This document shows positions 1 through 6,337 of a stretch of DNA of 19,341 nucleotides, piece after piece (within the stretch, counting starts at the first letter, position 1; each line of letters opens with the position of its first letter). Made by a program: the position numbers and the translations under genes. The DNA is taken from assembly GCA_049971355.1 (NCBI GenBank), contig JBMFLE010000009.1, positions 1 to 19,341 on the forward strand, read 5' to 3'. Origin of the DNA: JBMFLE01 sp049971355. Lineage in GTDB: Bacteria; Patescibacteriota; Patescibacteriia; UBA2591; UBA4787. A model generated the notes under the pieces. That model made no database searches, was not told the origin of the DNA, and saw nothing but the letters and a program-made list of their open reading frames with translations.

Positions 1-323
1 TCAAAAGTTGGACCGATAACATCCATTTCTTCTTTATAGGTTGCTAAAATAATTAAGTGGAAAATATTTTGCCAATCTGGCAGTTTTTTAACTTCAGCTA
101 ACCAATCAATTTTTATATTTTTATGAAATTTATTCCAAGCAATGATTAAAAAAATTGATAGATAAATCACTTTCATTAGCCAATAAAAATCAAAAATAAT
201 TATAAAATAAATAGCCCACAAAGGTTTAATAAAAGACAAAACAATTGAACCGATTAAAATCGTCCAAACAGTAATGCCAGGGAACATTTCTAGAAGGCGA
301 TATTTTTGTTTATCGGTTAACAT
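1..323 (-). CDS. Membrane-anchored family 2-type glycosyltransferase, N-terminal part
   Basis: The reading frame is open from the ATG at 323 down to base 1, so only about 107 N-terminal residues are visible and the C-terminus lies outside the window. The translation starts MLTDKQKYRLLEMFPG. It has two hydrophobic, probably membrane-spanning stretches (about residues 16-35 and 37-60, the second around FDFYWLMKVIYLSIFLI). After these comes HLIILATYKEE near the break, which resembles the first beta strand of a GT-A nucleotide-sugar transferase (a hydrophobic strand followed by T-Y-K-E). This layout, with membrane helices before the catalytic domain, is common in candidate-phylum glycosyltransferases. 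The DxD and acceptor motifs would lie beyond the edge. No Shine-Dalgarno precedes the start. It is too short to assign a donor sugar or pathway. Confidence 0.6.
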   Translation of the reverse strand, partial: MLTDKQKYRLLEMFPGITVWTILIGSIVLSFIKPLWAIYFIIIFDFYWLMKVIYLSIFLIIAWNKFHKNIKIDWLAEVKKLPDWQNIFHLIILATYKEEMDVIGPTF

Positions 324-366
324 ACCAGATTTAGTAAATTAGTATAAATTTGTATTTTGTAGTTTC

Positions 367-888
367 TTATTTATGTCGTTCAACAGTGAATCGAAAAATA
401 GAAAATTTTTCTTTAGCTGGATTAATGCCGGCCTTTTGACAAGCAATCAAAATTTGTTCATCAACCGTTTCAACATCTTCAATATCTGGCAATAATAAAC
501 CAGTTCGGCCGTCATCAGTTTTGACAATGATGCCATATTTTTTAACATTCAATTTATCAATTGAATCAATCGGCTCTGGTTCTGACAAAACATCAACTGA
601 AATTTCTAAATCATCTAATTCGTCTTTAGTAATCGGATAAAATCTTGGGTCATGAAAAGCAGCAGAAATAGCATTGTGGATAATTTCTTGAGCAATATTT
701 TCTTTGGTTGGCAGAAAGGTACCAATACAACCGCGCAATTCACCATTTTTTTTGTGAAGAGAAACAAAGACCCCGGCTTTATTTTTAAACATTTCTGGAG
801 GCAAATCTGGCGGTGGCTCAATAAGCCGATTCTCTTTAAGATAAATCTTAATTGTTTTTTTGGCTAAGTTAACAAAAATATCAGGCAT
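367..888 (-). CDS. amrA: AMMECR1 domain protein (AmmeMemoRadiSam system protein A)
   Basis: This 173-residue protein has about the normal single-domain AMMECR1 length. The family signature LRGCIG is at residues 51-56, preceded by GVFVSLHKKNGE and followed by the typical helix and 'AFHDPRFYPITKDELDDLEISVDVLSEPE' block (residues about 77-105, read in pieces). AMMECR1 proteins are widespread and structurally known, but no biochemical reaction is established. In prokaryotes they co-occur with MEMO and a radical SAM enzyme, and both of these are also in this window (5535-6323 and 11010-12020). It is downstream of the cupin gene on the same strand, but a terminator and a separate promoter lie between them, so it is probably its own transcription unit. 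No Shine-Dalgarno is present, and the ATG sits six bases after a -10 box. The family call is firm; the molecular role is unknown. Confidence 0.93.
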   Translation of the reverse strand: MPDIFVNLAKKTIKIYLKENRLIEPPPDLPPEMFKNKAGVFVSLHKKNGELRGCIGTFLPTKENIAQEIIHNAISAAFHDPRFYPITKDELDDLEISVDVLSEPEPIDSIDKLNVKKYGIIVKTDDGRTGLLLPDIEDVETVDEQILIACQKAGINPAKEKFSIFRFTVERHK

Positions 889-894
889 ATTTTT

Positions 895-922
895 ATATTA
901 ACAGAAATAATAAAAAATTCAA
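895..922 (-). promoter_or_regulatory. Promoter of AMMECR1 gene, predicted leaderless
   Basis: Read on the minus strand: TTGAAT (922-917), a 16-base spacer, TAATAT (900-895), then six bases and the ATG at 888. A start point six to seven bases after the -10 box would fall on the ATG, giving a leaderless mRNA. It is inferred from matches to the sigma70 consensus only. The -35 box overlaps the tail of the upstream cupin terminator. Confidence 0.5.
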
Positions 923-948
923 AGGCCAGATGGATAATTCACCTGGCC
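905..948 (-). terminator. Rho-independent terminator of the cupin gene
   Basis: The arms GGCCAG (924-929) and CTGGCC (943-948) form a 6-bp GC-rich stem that can extend imperfectly inward. On the minus strand the stem is followed by a T-rich run (TTTGAATTTTTTATTATT). It begins about 12 bases after the cupin stop codon and separates that gene from AMMECR1. Confidence 0.7.
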
Positions 949-959
949 AAATAAAGTTT

Positions 960-1463
960 TTAAAATCGGGAGAATTCTGTTTCTGGATAAGTATCATGAG
1001 TCTCCTTCTGTTCCGGATCAAAAAGGGTATTGGCTATGACGAGAAAGGTGGTACCGTCTTCCGTGATCTTATAGGAATGCAGAATGTAGGGGGGTATCCT
1101 GACCCCTCTTTTCGCACTGAGGCGAACTACTCGAACACCACCGTAGCAGTCTTTAAAGGTCAAAATTGCCCTACCGCTAATTACAAAGAGTATTTCTTCT
1201 CGCAACTTGTGGAATTCTCCACCACCAACTGCTCCCCTTTTCAACCGGGTAATATAATAGATGCGGAAGCCGCAAATTTCATCTTTCTTTACGCCTCGTC
1301 TTGCTAGACGTTCTAGCTCTTTCCTATTGTAGCTAAAGAACTTAAAAAGCTGGGATAAATCCATTCTAACTAGAACCCATAGCTCACCTCCGCTCTTCGT
1401 CCGCCAGGATCCATGTGCTTCGACTTTTTTCACTTGGTCTACCTGGGGAAACTTTCTTCCCAT
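960..1463 (-). CDS. Cupin protein of the WxcM/FdtA-like sugar-isomerase type
   Basis: A 167-residue protein. The C-terminal half is a single cupin fold: GGGEFHKLREEILFVISGRA (residues about 80-99, with H85 and E89/E90 where cupins place metal or substrate ligands), a strand pair around LTFKD, and the second motif RIPPYILHSY (H129). It ends in VIANTLFDPEQKETHDTYPETEF. This LVIANT...DTY ending is typical of WxcM/FdtA-like C-terminal domains, which include dTDP-4-keto-6-deoxyhexose 3,4-isomerases, but other cupins look similar, so no reaction is assigned. The first 75 residues are basic and not recognised. The gene has its own promoter, AAGGAGGT four bases before the ATG, and its own terminator. 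It is also richer in G+C than its neighbours: one counted row has 27 of 60 G+C, against 19 of 60 in a row of the next gene. This suggests transfer. Confidence 0.75.
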   Translation of the reverse strand: MGRKFPQVDQVKKVEAHGSWRTKSGGELWVLVRMDLSQLFKFFSYNRKELERLARRGVKKDEICGFRIYYITRLKRGAVGGGEFHKLREEILFVISGRAILTFKDCYGGVRVVRLSAKRGVRIPPYILHSYKITEDGTTFLVIANTLFDPEQKETHDTYPETEFSRF

Positions 1464-1467
1464 TATA

Positions 1468-1475
1468 ACCTCCTT
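1468..1475 (-). promoter_or_regulatory. Strong Shine-Dalgarno site of the cupin gene
   Basis: On the minus strand AAGGAGGT lies four bases (TATA) before the ATG at 1463. It is notable because almost no other gene in the window has such a site. The HExxH gene at 12125-12748 has the same octamer at the same distance. Confidence 0.85.
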
Positions 1476-1489
1476 TTTATGTTGTTAAT

Positions 1490-1518
1490 ATAATAGCATA
1501 AAGTTTACTTTTTGTCAA
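1490..1518 (-). promoter_or_regulatory. Promoter of the cupin gene
   Basis: Minus strand: perfect TTGACA (1518-1513), a 17-base spacer, then TATTAT (1495-1490). It overlaps the divergent AMP-operon promoter almost completely: each -35 box falls inside the other promoter's spacer. Confidence 0.75.
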
Positions 1519-1532
1519 GATTGTTATATAAT
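1504..1532 (+). promoter_or_regulatory. Promoter of the AMP/RuBisCO operon, predicted leaderless
   Basis: Plus strand: TTTACT (1504-1509), a 17-base spacer, perfect TATAAT (1527-1532), then six bases to the ATG at 1539. The spacing places the predicted start point at or next to the ATG. No Shine-Dalgarno is present. It overlaps the cupin promoter on the other strand. Confidence 0.7.
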
Positions 1533-1538
1533 ATAAGT

Positions 1539-2459
1539 ATGTTAACAAAGGTTTATCAAGATATTAAATCACTCAAAGTTCAAGGAGCCACAGCTGTGGC
1601 CAGGACTATTATTTCTACCTTAGGGAAATATGGGGTAGGGGATAAGGCTAAAAATTTGACTATTTGGCAAAAGGATCTTAAAAAAGCAGCTAACTATTTA
1701 TTATCAGCTCGACCAACTGAACCAATGGCCCAGAACGGAGTTAAATTTATTTTTTCTGAATTGAGATTAGCTAAACCAAAAAATATCGAACAAGCAAATA
1801 ATTATTTTAAAAAAGCAGTTAATGACTTTTTGATTTTGATGGAAGATGCGGCTCAATTAATTATTCCGATTGGTCAAACTGTGATTAAAAATGGCGATAA
1901 TGTTTTAACCCATTGTCATTCCTGGTTAGTCGAACAAATTTTAATCGCCGCAAAGAAATCAAACAAAAATTTTCATGTTTTTAATACCGAAACCAGACCT
2001 CTTTTCCAGGGAAGAATTACTTCCCGAAAATTATTAAAGGCAAAAATAAAAACTACTATGGTTACTGATTCTTCAGCTGGATTTTTAATTTCACAATATT
2101 CAGGCAAAGAATTAATGATGAATAAAATTATTTTAGGGGCCGACGCTATTTTAGAAAATGGTTCGGTGATAAATAAAATCGGCAGTTATGGAATTGCTGC
2201 TGCTGCCCAACATGAAAGAACATCTGTTTATATTGCTGCGTCTCTGTTGAAATTTTATCCCAAATCTTGGATTAAAATTGAAGAACGTTCGGCAAAAGAA
2301 ATCTGGTCAAACGCGCCAAAAAAATTAAAAATTATTAATTTTGCCTTTGATTTAGTTCCGGCTAAATGGATTAATGGGATAATTTGCGAAGCAGGAATTA
2401 TTAGACCAGAAAATATTAAAAAAATAGTTAAAAAAATTTATCCCTGGATATATGACTAG
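1539..2459 (+). CDS. e2b2: Ribose-1,5-bisphosphate isomerase (eIF2B/MtnA family)
   Basis: It converts ribose 1,5-bisphosphate to ribulose 1,5-bisphosphate, the middle step of the archaeal-type AMP pathway. Counting from the ATG at 1539 (306 residues), the protein starts KVYQDIKSLKVQGATAVAR and carries THCHS with Cys126, the TETRP motif at about 150-154, and ILGADAI with Asp202. The Cys and Asp match the catalytic pair of the Thermococcus enzyme. GSVINKIG follows. The family also contains methylthioribose-1-phosphate isomerases and eIF2B subunits; the adjoining RuBisCO and AMP phosphorylase genes favour the ribose-bisphosphate enzyme. I chose the ATG at 1539 over a possible TTG at 1512, because the longer start would lie inside the promoter and adds residues without family similarity. 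The stop overlaps the RuBisCO start by eight bases, suggesting translational coupling. Confidence 0.9.
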   Translation: MLTKVYQDIKSLKVQGATAVARTIISTLGKYGVGDKAKNLTIWQKDLKKAANYLLSARPTEPMAQNGVKFIFSELRLAKPKNIEQANNYFKKAVNDFLILMEDAAQLIIPIGQTVIKNGDNVLTHCHSWLVEQILIAAKKSNKNFHVFNTETRPLFQGRITSRKLLKAKIKTTMVTDSSAGFLISQYSGKELMMNKIILGADAILENGSVINKIGSYGIAAAAQHERTSVYIAASLLKFYPKSWIKIEERSAKEIWSNAPKKLKIINFAFDLVPAKWINGIICEAGIIRPENIKKIVKKIYPWIYD

Positions 2460-3705
2460 TGAATATTTAAAATTTAAGGGCTATTTAACACCCGGTTTTA
2501 AACCAGATCCAAATAATTTTATTATTTGTAATTTTTATCTGGAACCAGCTAAAGACGTTAAATTTTCTGAAGCAGCAGTAGCGGTGGCCGCTGAATCATC
2601 AATCGGTACCTGGACCGAGGTTGGAACTTTAAGTGTTAAGACTAGACGAGAATTGGCGGCCAAAATATTTTATTTAAATCCAAAAAAGAAAGTCGTTAAA
2701 ATTGCTTATCCATTAAAACTCTTTGAACCAGGAAATATTTCCCAGTTTCTATCTAATTGCGCTGGCAATGTTTTTAGCATGAAAATCGTCAAAAATTTAC
2801 GCTTAGAAGACGTGGAATTTCCTAAAAAATATATTCAATCTTTCCCTGGACCACAATTAGGTTTAGCTGGTGTGCGTCAAAAAATTGGGGTATTTAATCG
2901 ACCTTTAATTGGTGCGATTATCAAACCAAAATTAGGTCTCTCGGCAAAGGAGCACGCTCGCTGCGCTTACGAATGTTTTATTGGTGGAGTAGATTTGGTT
3001 AAAGATGATGAAAATTTAACTAACCAAAATTTTAATCGATTTGCAGAGCGGGTTAGATTAACTCTTAAGTTAGCTAAAAGGGCAGAAAAAGAAACTGGTG
3101 AAAAGAAAATTTGTGCCTTCAATATTAGCGCGCCAACTGCGGAAATGATTAAACGCGCCAAATTTGTTAAAAAAATGGGTGGTAATTGTATTATGGTTGA
3201 TGTCGTCACTGTTGGTTTTTCAGCTCTGCAAGAATTACGTCATCAAAATTTAGGTTTAATTATTCATGCCCATCGGGCCATGCACTCAGCCTTTACTCGC
3301 AACCCAAAACATGGAATTTCAATGTTGGTTTTAGCCAAATTATTAAGATTAGCCGGGGTTGATCAACTACATACTGGAACTGTGGTTGGAAAAATGGAAG
3401 GAGGAAAAGAAGATGTTTTAAAAATAAATAAGGCCTTAAAACAAAATTGGCCAGATGTTAAACCAGTTCTACCTATTGCTTCTGGTGGTTTACATCCTGC
3501 CTCAGTATCAAAATTAATTAAAATTTTAGGCAAGGATTTAATTATCAACTTTGGCGGTGGCATTCATGGACATCCGCAAGGGACTTTAGCCGGCGCCAAA
3601 GCAGTTAGGCAAGCTATTGAGGCAACCATGAAAAATATATCACTAAAAGAATACGCTAAGAAGAATTTGGAGTTAAAAATTGCGTTAGAACACTGGAAAC
3701 TATAA
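2452..3705 (+). CDS. rbcL: Form III-type RuBisCO large subunit
   Basis: It carboxylates ribulose 1,5-bisphosphate to give two 3-phosphoglycerate. At 417 residues it has archaeal form III length. The active-site residues are all visible (spinach numbering in brackets): Glu48 [E60] in AAESSIGTWT, Asn106 [N123] in AGNVF, Lys158 [K175] and Lys160 [K177] in IIKPKLG, and carbamylated Lys184 [K201] with Asp186 and Glu187 in VDLVKDDEN. Also present are His274 [H294] in HAHRAMH, His307 [H327] in LHTGTVVGK, Lys314 [K334], Ser344 [S379] in ASGGLHP, and the phosphate-binding NFGGG at 366-370. It is therefore a real RuBisCO, not a RuBisCO-like protein. It shares long stretches with form III-b-like enzymes (IAYP, GNVF, LRLEDV, NPKHGISM), but the subtype (III-b, III-like or II/III) cannot be fixed by eye. 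No small subunit or phosphoribulokinase is in the window, so Calvin-cycle use is not indicated. Confidence 0.95.
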   Translation: MTSEYLKFKGYLTPGFKPDPNNFIICNFYLEPAKDVKFSEAAVAVAAESSIGTWTEVGTLSVKTRRELAAKIFYLNPKKKVVKIAYPLKLFEPGNISQFLSNCAGNVFSMKIVKNLRLEDVEFPKKYIQSFPGPQLGLAGVRQKIGVFNRPLIGAIIKPKLGLSAKEHARCAYECFIGGVDLVKDDENLTNQNFNRFAERVRLTLKLAKRAEKETGEKKICAFNISAPTAEMIKRAKFVKKMGGNCIMVDVVTVGFSALQELRHQNLGLIIHAHRAMHSAFTRNPKHGISMLVLAKLLRLAGVDQLHTGTVVGKMEGGKEDVLKINKALKQNWPDVKPVLPIASGGLHPASVSKLIKILGKDLIINFGGGIHGHPQGTLAGAKAVRQAIEATMKNISLKEYAKKNLELKIALEHWKL

Positions 3706-3728
3706 CATTAATAATAAATTTTTAAATA

Positions 3729-5234
3729 ATGCATATGAAACAATCATTTTTTCTTTGCGCCAAGCCATTAGATATTAGTACCGGCTATCCTTGGATTGCA
3801 GTTATCCACAAAAAAGATGGCCAACGATACGGTCTCAGGGCCGGGGATGAGTTAAATTTTCATTGGAGACAAAGAAAAACAGTGATCACAATTGATATAA
3901 CTGACACTTTAGTTGATCCTGGCCAAATTGGTTTATTCAAAGAAATTTTAGAACATTATGAGATTAAGAGAGGAGAGTTAATTGAGTTAAGTTTAGCTAG
4001 TAGACCAAAATCAATTAAATCTATTCAAAAAAAAGTTTTGGGCAAAAAACTTTCTTATCAAGAAATTTATTCTATCATTTCCGATATTGCTGAGTATCGT
4101 TTAGGAGAAACAGAGATTGCCTTTTTTATCGCCAGCGCTTTTGGTCAAAATAAATTTTCTCTTCAAGAAATTTATTATACAACTAAAGCAATGGCACACA
4201 CTGGCAAAATTTTTAATTTTGGTAAAGTGGTAGCTGATAAACATTCAACTGGTGGTCTGCCTGGTAATCGTGTGACGCCAATTATTGTTGCTATTGTTGG
4301 TAGTTATGGATTTATTATACCTAAAACATCTTCTCGGGCAGTAACTTCAGCGGCTGGTACAGCTGATACTTTTGAAGTTTTAGCACCAGTGACTTTTAAA
4401 AGTCAAGAAGTTGAAAAAATAGTTAAAAAAGTTGGCGCCTGTTTGGTTTGGGGAGCAGAAAAAATCGCACCTGCTGATGATAGAATTATCAAAACCTCAT
4501 ATCAATTAGGTATTGAACCGTATACTAAAATGGTTATTTCAATTATGGCTAAGAAAGTGGCAATGGGTATTACCCATTTGGTTTTGGATGTACCAGTTGG
4601 GCCAACAACTAAAATTCAAACTTTAAAAAGAGCTAAACAAATTAAAAAATTATTTCTCTATTTAGCGCGTAAATTTAAAATTAAGGCTAAAGTTTTAATC
4701 CAGCGCTCAGTTAAGGGCCCGATTGGCAGGGGAATTGGTCCAGTTTTGGAGGCGCGAGATATTTTACGCATTCTTCAGCAAAAAGAAGATCGACCAAGGG
4801 ATTTGGAAGAAAAATCGATTCAATTGGCCGGAAGTTTACTCGAATTGGTCGGCAAAGCTAAAAAGGGGACTGGTTCTTATTTGGCCCGCAAAGCCTTAGT
4901 TAATGGTCAAGCCTGGCAAAAAATGCAAGAAATTATTAAGGCCCAGGGTGGTCAACCAATTGATTCAGAAAAATTAAAATTAGGGAAGATTAGATATAAT
5001 ATTAAGGCTAAAAACAGCGGTCGGGTTATAGCTATCCATAATAAAAATTTAGTTGAAATTTGTCGTTTATTAGGCGCGCCTGGAGAAAAAACCGCTGGCG
5101 TTTATTTGCATAAAGTTGTTCGCGAACCGGTTAAAAAGGGTGAAATTTTATATACTCTTTATACGAGCAGTATCCTGCATCTTAATTTAGCCAAAGAAGC
5201 GCTAAAAAAGATTTGGATTTATAAAATTCGATAA
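3729..5234 (+). CDS. deoA: AMP phosphorylase (archaeal-type, DeoA family)
   Basis: It splits AMP (in archaea also CMP and UMP) with phosphate into the free base and ribose 1,5-bisphosphate, the first step of the pathway whose next two enzymes are encoded just upstream. The 501 residues match AMP phosphorylase length, and there is an N-terminal domain of about 95 residues that ordinary thymidine phosphorylases lack. The catalytic part holds ADKHSTGGLPGNR (about 169-181), IPKTSSRAVTSAAGTADTFEV, VGACLVWG, APADD and a glycine-rich GPIGRGIGPVLEARD. The C-terminal barrel-like domain ends near YTSSILHLNL. The start may be ATG 3729 or ATG 3735; the second aligns better with archaeal N-termini, and neither has a Shine-Dalgarno. 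It lies 23 bases after rbcL without an obvious promoter and is the last gene of the operon. Confidence 0.93.
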   Translation: MHMKQSFFLCAKPLDISTGYPWIAVIHKKDGQRYGLRAGDELNFHWRQRKTVITIDITDTLVDPGQIGLFKEILEHYEIKRGELIELSLASRPKSIKSIQKKVLGKKLSYQEIYSIISDIAEYRLGETEIAFFIASAFGQNKFSLQEIYYTTKAMAHTGKIFNFGKVVADKHSTGGLPGNRVTPIIVAIVGSYGFIIPKTSSRAVTSAAGTADTFEVLAPVTFKSQEVEKIVKKVGACLVWGAEKIAPADDRIIKTSYQLGIEPYTKMVISIMAKKVAMGITHLVLDVPVGPTTKIQTLKRAKQIKKLFLYLARKFKIKAKVLIQRSVKGPIGRGIGPVLEARDILRILQQKEDRPRDLEEKSIQLAGSLLELVGKAKKGTGSYLARKALVNGQAWQKMQEIIKAQGGQPIDSEKLKLGKIRYNIKAKNSGRVIAIHNKNLVEICRLLGAPGEKTAGVYLHKVVREPVKKGEILYTLYTSSILHLNLAKEALKKIWIYKIR

Positions 5235-5283
5235 GCTACTTATTGTTTTTCAACTTCAAAATTTTAAGAATTTCCCAAAAAAG

Positions 5284-5292
5284 TTATCCACA
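5284..5292 (+). other. DnaA-box-like nonamer
   Basis: TTATCCACA matches the DnaA-box consensus TTATNCACA and sits in a gene-free region. The same nonamer occurs at 18570-18578, there also followed by GG, and inside deoA at 3802-3810. A single box does not make an origin, and there is no AT-rich cluster with several boxes here. It is a possible DnaA contact, or chance. Confidence 0.25.
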
Positions 5293-5336
5293 GGTTAACC
5301 CTTGCTTTTTATTTTTTTTCTGTTTTAATAAATAAC

Positions 5337-5400
5337 GGAGCTCAAGGTCCAATCTCTACTCTTCGGAGTAGAGAGAGGTTCCAAGGGCTCCTTTTATTTT
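5337..5400 (+). terminator. Long UUCG-capped terminator of the AMP operon
   Basis: The hairpin runs 5337-5391. The outer stem is GGAGCTC/GGGCTCC (5337-5343 with 5385-5391, one G-U), followed by an AA/AA internal loop and GGTCC/GGTTCC (GG-CC pairs around a U/UU loop). After an AAT/AGA loop, a perfect 8-bp stem CTCTACTC/GAGTAGAG (5354-5361 with 5366-5373) is closed by a C(UUCG)G tetraloop. TTTTATTTT follows at 5392-5400. It lies about 100 bases downstream of deoA. The paired internal loops are more elaborate than most terminators need. Confidence 0.75.
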
Positions 5401-5411
5401 GACTTAAATAC

Positions 5412-5449
5412 GATGACTAAAAATTCACGGCCGTGGCATTTTTGTCATC
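5412..5449. repeat. 38-bp concentric imperfect palindrome
   Basis: Outer arms GATGAC/GTCATC (5412-5417, 5444-5449), AAAA/TTTT arms and a perfect core CACGGCCGTG (5426-5435) all share one centre at 5430.5. Fifteen of nineteen opposed positions are Watson-Crick pairs and one more is a G-T pair. It lies between two terminators in a region without genes. It could be a protein-binding operator, a recombination or mobile-element remnant, or an RNA hairpin. Confidence 0.6.
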
Positions 5450-5484
5450 AAGAAGAAAAATAGTTTTCTATCTAAATAATAAAG

Positions 5485-5510
5485 AGGTATCATTTTTTGT
5501 TTTGATACCT
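5485..5510. terminator. Terminator between convergent deoA and MEMO genes
   Basis: Perfect 8-bp arms AGGTATCA (5485-5492) and TGATACCT (5503-5510) enclose a ten-base T-rich loop. TATTTTAAG follows on the plus strand and a weaker CTTTATTATTT on the minus strand. It is located 25 bases beyond the MEMO stop codon, so it most likely ends the clpB operon on the minus strand and may act as a backup for the AMP operon. Confidence 0.55.
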
Positions 5511-5534
5511 TATTTTAAGTAAAATGTTTGATGT

Positions 5535-6323
5535 TTAGGTAAGTTTAAAATTCATTACTAAATAACCAACCCCAAACGGACCTTCGTAAGATAATAATTC
5601 GGGTTGGTAATTAAAATTTTTAATAATACCGAGAAGAATTAAAATTGAACGCAAACCGCATTCGCCGGCTTCTTCTATTAAATTAGAGTCAAGCTTTAAA
5701 ATTTGGTTAACAGATTTTTTCTTAAGCAAATCAATCAATTTTTTGTCAAAAATTTTGCCCTGAGGCGAATAGCCAGCAGGCGCATCAAAAGTTAGACGAT
5801 GTGAAAGATCGCCAGAAGCAATCACTGCTACTTTTTTATTGGAAAGCATGATTTCCTCTTTTATTTTTTCGCCAAATTTAAGATGTTTTTGAAAATCTAA
5901 AAATGAATAACCGATTGGGATAATGGAAAAATTTTGAAGATTTTTTGTTAAATAATAAAGCGGCACTAAAACACCATGGTCTAAATTTGGTTCACTAACC
6001 ATTGTTGTTGGTAAAGCAGTCTCGGTTTTTTCTCGAATTTTATAAATCAGTTCTAAATTTCCGTTGAACTCCATTTTTGTTGTCAGATCACCAAATTGTT
6101 GAAAATTACCAAAATATTTTTCAGCTGCATTAAAACAAAAGGCATCGCTAAAGATAGGTCCATGAGGCGAGATAATTATAATTATCTCTGGACTAACGGC
6201 CGCGATTTTCTTTTCCAATTTCTCTAGTGCTTTGATGGTTTTTTTTACAATAATAAGATTTTCTTTACCAATGGTAGGAATAATAATTGGCGGATGAGGT
6301 GTGATAGCAGTAAAAGAAAGCAT
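5535..6323 (-). CDS. amrB: MEMO family protein (AmmeMemoRadiSam system protein B)
   Basis: The 262-residue protein matches the MEMO family, which is related in fold to class III extradiol dioxygenases and has been reported to bind metal in its human member. Visible landmarks are TPHPPIIIPTIG (8-19), IIISPHGPIF with His54, LDHGVLVPLYYL with His116, ASGDLSHRL with His175, and EAGECGLRS with Cys222. This His-His-His-Cys set corresponds to the conserved pocket of the family. It ends with the usual YEGPFGVGYLVM. It is the last gene of the clpB unit, 14 bases behind the transglycosylase-like gene, with no Shine-Dalgarno and no obvious promoter of its own. AMMECR1 and the radical SAM partner lie at 367-888 and 11010-12020. 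The cellular role of the trio is not established. Confidence 0.93.
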   Translation of the reverse strand: MLSFTAITPHPPIIIPTIGKENLIIVKKTIKALEKLEKKIAAVSPEIIIIISPHGPIFSDAFCFNAAEKYFGNFQQFGDLTTKMEFNGNLELIYKIREKTETALPTTMVSEPNLDHGVLVPLYYLTKNLQNFSIIPIGYSFLDFQKHLKFGEKIKEEIMLSNKKVAVIASGDLSHRLTFDAPAGYSPQGKIFDKKLIDLLKKKSVNQILKLDSNLIEEAGECGLRSILILLGIIKNFNYQPELLSYEGPFGVGYLVMNFKLT

Positions 6324-6337
6324 AGTAATTTTGATAG

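Noticed and set aside
930..1307. 125-residue open frame on the plus strand opposite the cupin gene.
   Set aside because: It lies fully inside the well-supported cupin gene on the other strand, has no family features, and runs through the cupin's terminator region.
1512..1538. TTG start giving nine more residues on the ribose-1,5-bisphosphate isomerase.
   Set aside because: These bases contain the spacer and -10 box of the predicted promoter, and the family similarity begins just after the ATG at 1539.
1539..2459. Methylthioribose-1-phosphate isomerase or eIF2B subunit as the product.
   Set aside because: Same fold family, but the operon with AMP phosphorylase and RuBisCO and the match to archaeal ribose-bisphosphate isomerases make that function more likely.
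2452..3705. RuBisCO-like protein (form IV) instead of true RuBisCO.
   Set aside because: All the catalytic and carbamylation residues that form IV proteins usually lose are present.
3729..5234. Thymidine or pyrimidine-nucleoside phosphorylase.
   Set aside because: The extra N-terminal domain, the total length near 500 residues and the gene neighbours are those of AMP phosphorylase.
5413..5463. 16-residue open frame starting MTKNSRPWHF within the 38-bp palindrome.
   Set aside because: Too short, no ribosome binding site, and its sequence is explained by the palindrome.
5235..5534. Replication origin, because of a DnaA-box nonamer and an AT-rich stretch.
   Set aside because: Only one box is present and no dnaA, dnaN or box cluster is nearby.
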